From an uncultured Campylobacter sp. (GTDB lineage Bacteria > Campylobacterota > Campylobacteria > Campylobacterales > Campylobacteraceae), in contig NZ_CALKTQ010000257.1 in assembly GCF_937997465.1 (NCBI RefSeq), positions 1 through 6,665 on the forward strand: 6,665 nucleotides of DNA. The letters are read 5' to 3'. The notes under the pieces are model-generated. The model had not been told where the DNA came from. It saw nothing but the letters and a program-made list of their open reading frames with translations, and ran no database searches. A program made the translations under genes and the position numbers. Shown in pieces: positions 6,234 to 6,665 of the stretch (position 1 is the stretch's first letter; every line of letters begins with the position of its first letter).

Positions 6234-6665
6234 GCTTGCTAGCAGTTACGGATTTTGTTTTGGCGTCAAGCGCGCTATAAAAATCGCCGAAAACGCTAAG
6301 GACGCCGTAACTATCGGACCCATCATTCACAATAACGACGAGATAAACCGCCTAAATAAAAATTTTAACGTTAAAACACTTGAAGGCATAAACGAAATCG
6401 ACGGCGAAAAAAAGGCAATCATTCGCACGCACGGTATCACAAAGGGCGACCTAGCAGAGCTAAAAAAAAGCGACATAAAGGTGATCGACGCGACGTGCCC
6501 ATTTGTGACCAAACCGCAGCAAATTTGCGAGAAAATGAGTAAAGAGGGCTACGATATCGTGATATTCGGCGATGAAAAACACCCCGAGATAAAGGGCGTA
6601 AAATCATACGCCGTCGGCAAGGTTTTCGTCGTACTAGAAGAGAGCGAGCTAGAGAACGTAAAACT
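6223..6665 (+). CDS. ispH: 4-hydroxy-3-methylbut-2-enyl diphosphate reductase, N-terminal half (3' end outside window)
   Basis: IspH (LytB) is the last enzyme of the MEP pathway; it reduces HMBPP to IPP and DMAPP using a 4Fe-4S cluster. The frame runs open for 147 codons to the window edge. With TTG read as Met it starts MKIELASSYGFCFGVKRA, the typical N-terminus. C12 and C92 (in DATCPFVTK) are the first two cluster cysteines. H36 (PIIHNN), H70 (RTHGI) and H120 with E122 (KHPEIKG) match the diphosphate-binding histidines and the proton-relay glutamate. The third cluster cysteine would lie beyond the window. No ATG suits this N-terminus: the TTG at 6223 is preceded by GGAG with six-base spacing and lies 11 bases inside the end of aroA, in another frame. 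The coding sequence continues downstream; in related genomes rpsA follows. Identity is secure and the exact start fairly so. Confidence 0.95.
   Translation, partial: MKIELASSYGFCFGVKRAIKIAENAKDAVTIGPIIHNNDEINRLNKNFNVKTLEGINEIDGEKKAIIRTHGITKGDLAELKKSDIKVIDATCPFVTKPQQICEKMSKEGYDIVIFGDEKHPEIKGVKSYAVGKVFVVLEESELENVK

Noticed and set aside
6327..6512. 61-codon minus-strand open frame near the right end
   Set aside because: It is antisense to ispH, whose conserved H36, H70 and C92 segments occupy this stretch in the plus frame.
1..6665. Novel defence, mobile or secretion system
   Set aside because: Every long real frame is a recognised chemotaxis or housekeeping gene in its usual gene order. There are no recombinase, toxin, phage or repeat-array signs.

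Overview
The window is an ordinary chromosomal stretch from a member of the Campylobacterota, most probably Campylobacter. The evidence is the protein sequences, the gene order (HIT gene divergent from pheS-pheT-aroA-ispH, which as I remember matches the C. jejuni order around Cj0894c-Cj0898), the frequent AAATTT words and the sigma70-like promoters that have a good -10 but no clear -35. The base composition looks like the mid-40s percent G+C. I estimated this by eye. It would suit the C. showae / C. rectus / C. curvus group better than C. jejuni.

Layout. (1) Positions 1-1032 hold the 3' part of a chemoreceptor gene. Its reading frame is open back to base 1, so its true start lies upstream. 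It ends in a CZB zinc-binding domain. (2) A 130-bp convergent spacer (1033-1162) holds an 11-bp perfect inverted repeat that may be a terminator. (3) A HIT-family (HinT-like) gene lies on the minus strand (1163-1516). (4) A 123-bp divergent spacer (1517-1639) carries one promoter in each direction. (5) A tightly packed plus-strand operon follows: pheS (TTG start), pheT (ATGA overlap with pheS), aroA (ATGA overlap with pheT) and the first 147 codons of ispH (TTG start, 11-base overlap with aroA). The window ends inside ispH.

How the genes work together. PheS and PheT form the alpha2beta2 phenylalanyl-tRNA synthetase. AroA makes the precursor of chorismate and so supplies phenylalanine among other products. 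IspH makes the isoprenoid precursors IPP and DMAPP. The overlaps indicate one transcript with translational coupling. The chemoreceptor and HIT genes are separate units.

I see no mobile element, CRISPR array, RNA gene or undescribed multi-gene system. The points most worth checking are the divergent editing domain of PheT, the four-cysteine insertion in PheS, the CZB ligand set of the chemoreceptor, the class II-like AroA, and two small intergenic dyads.
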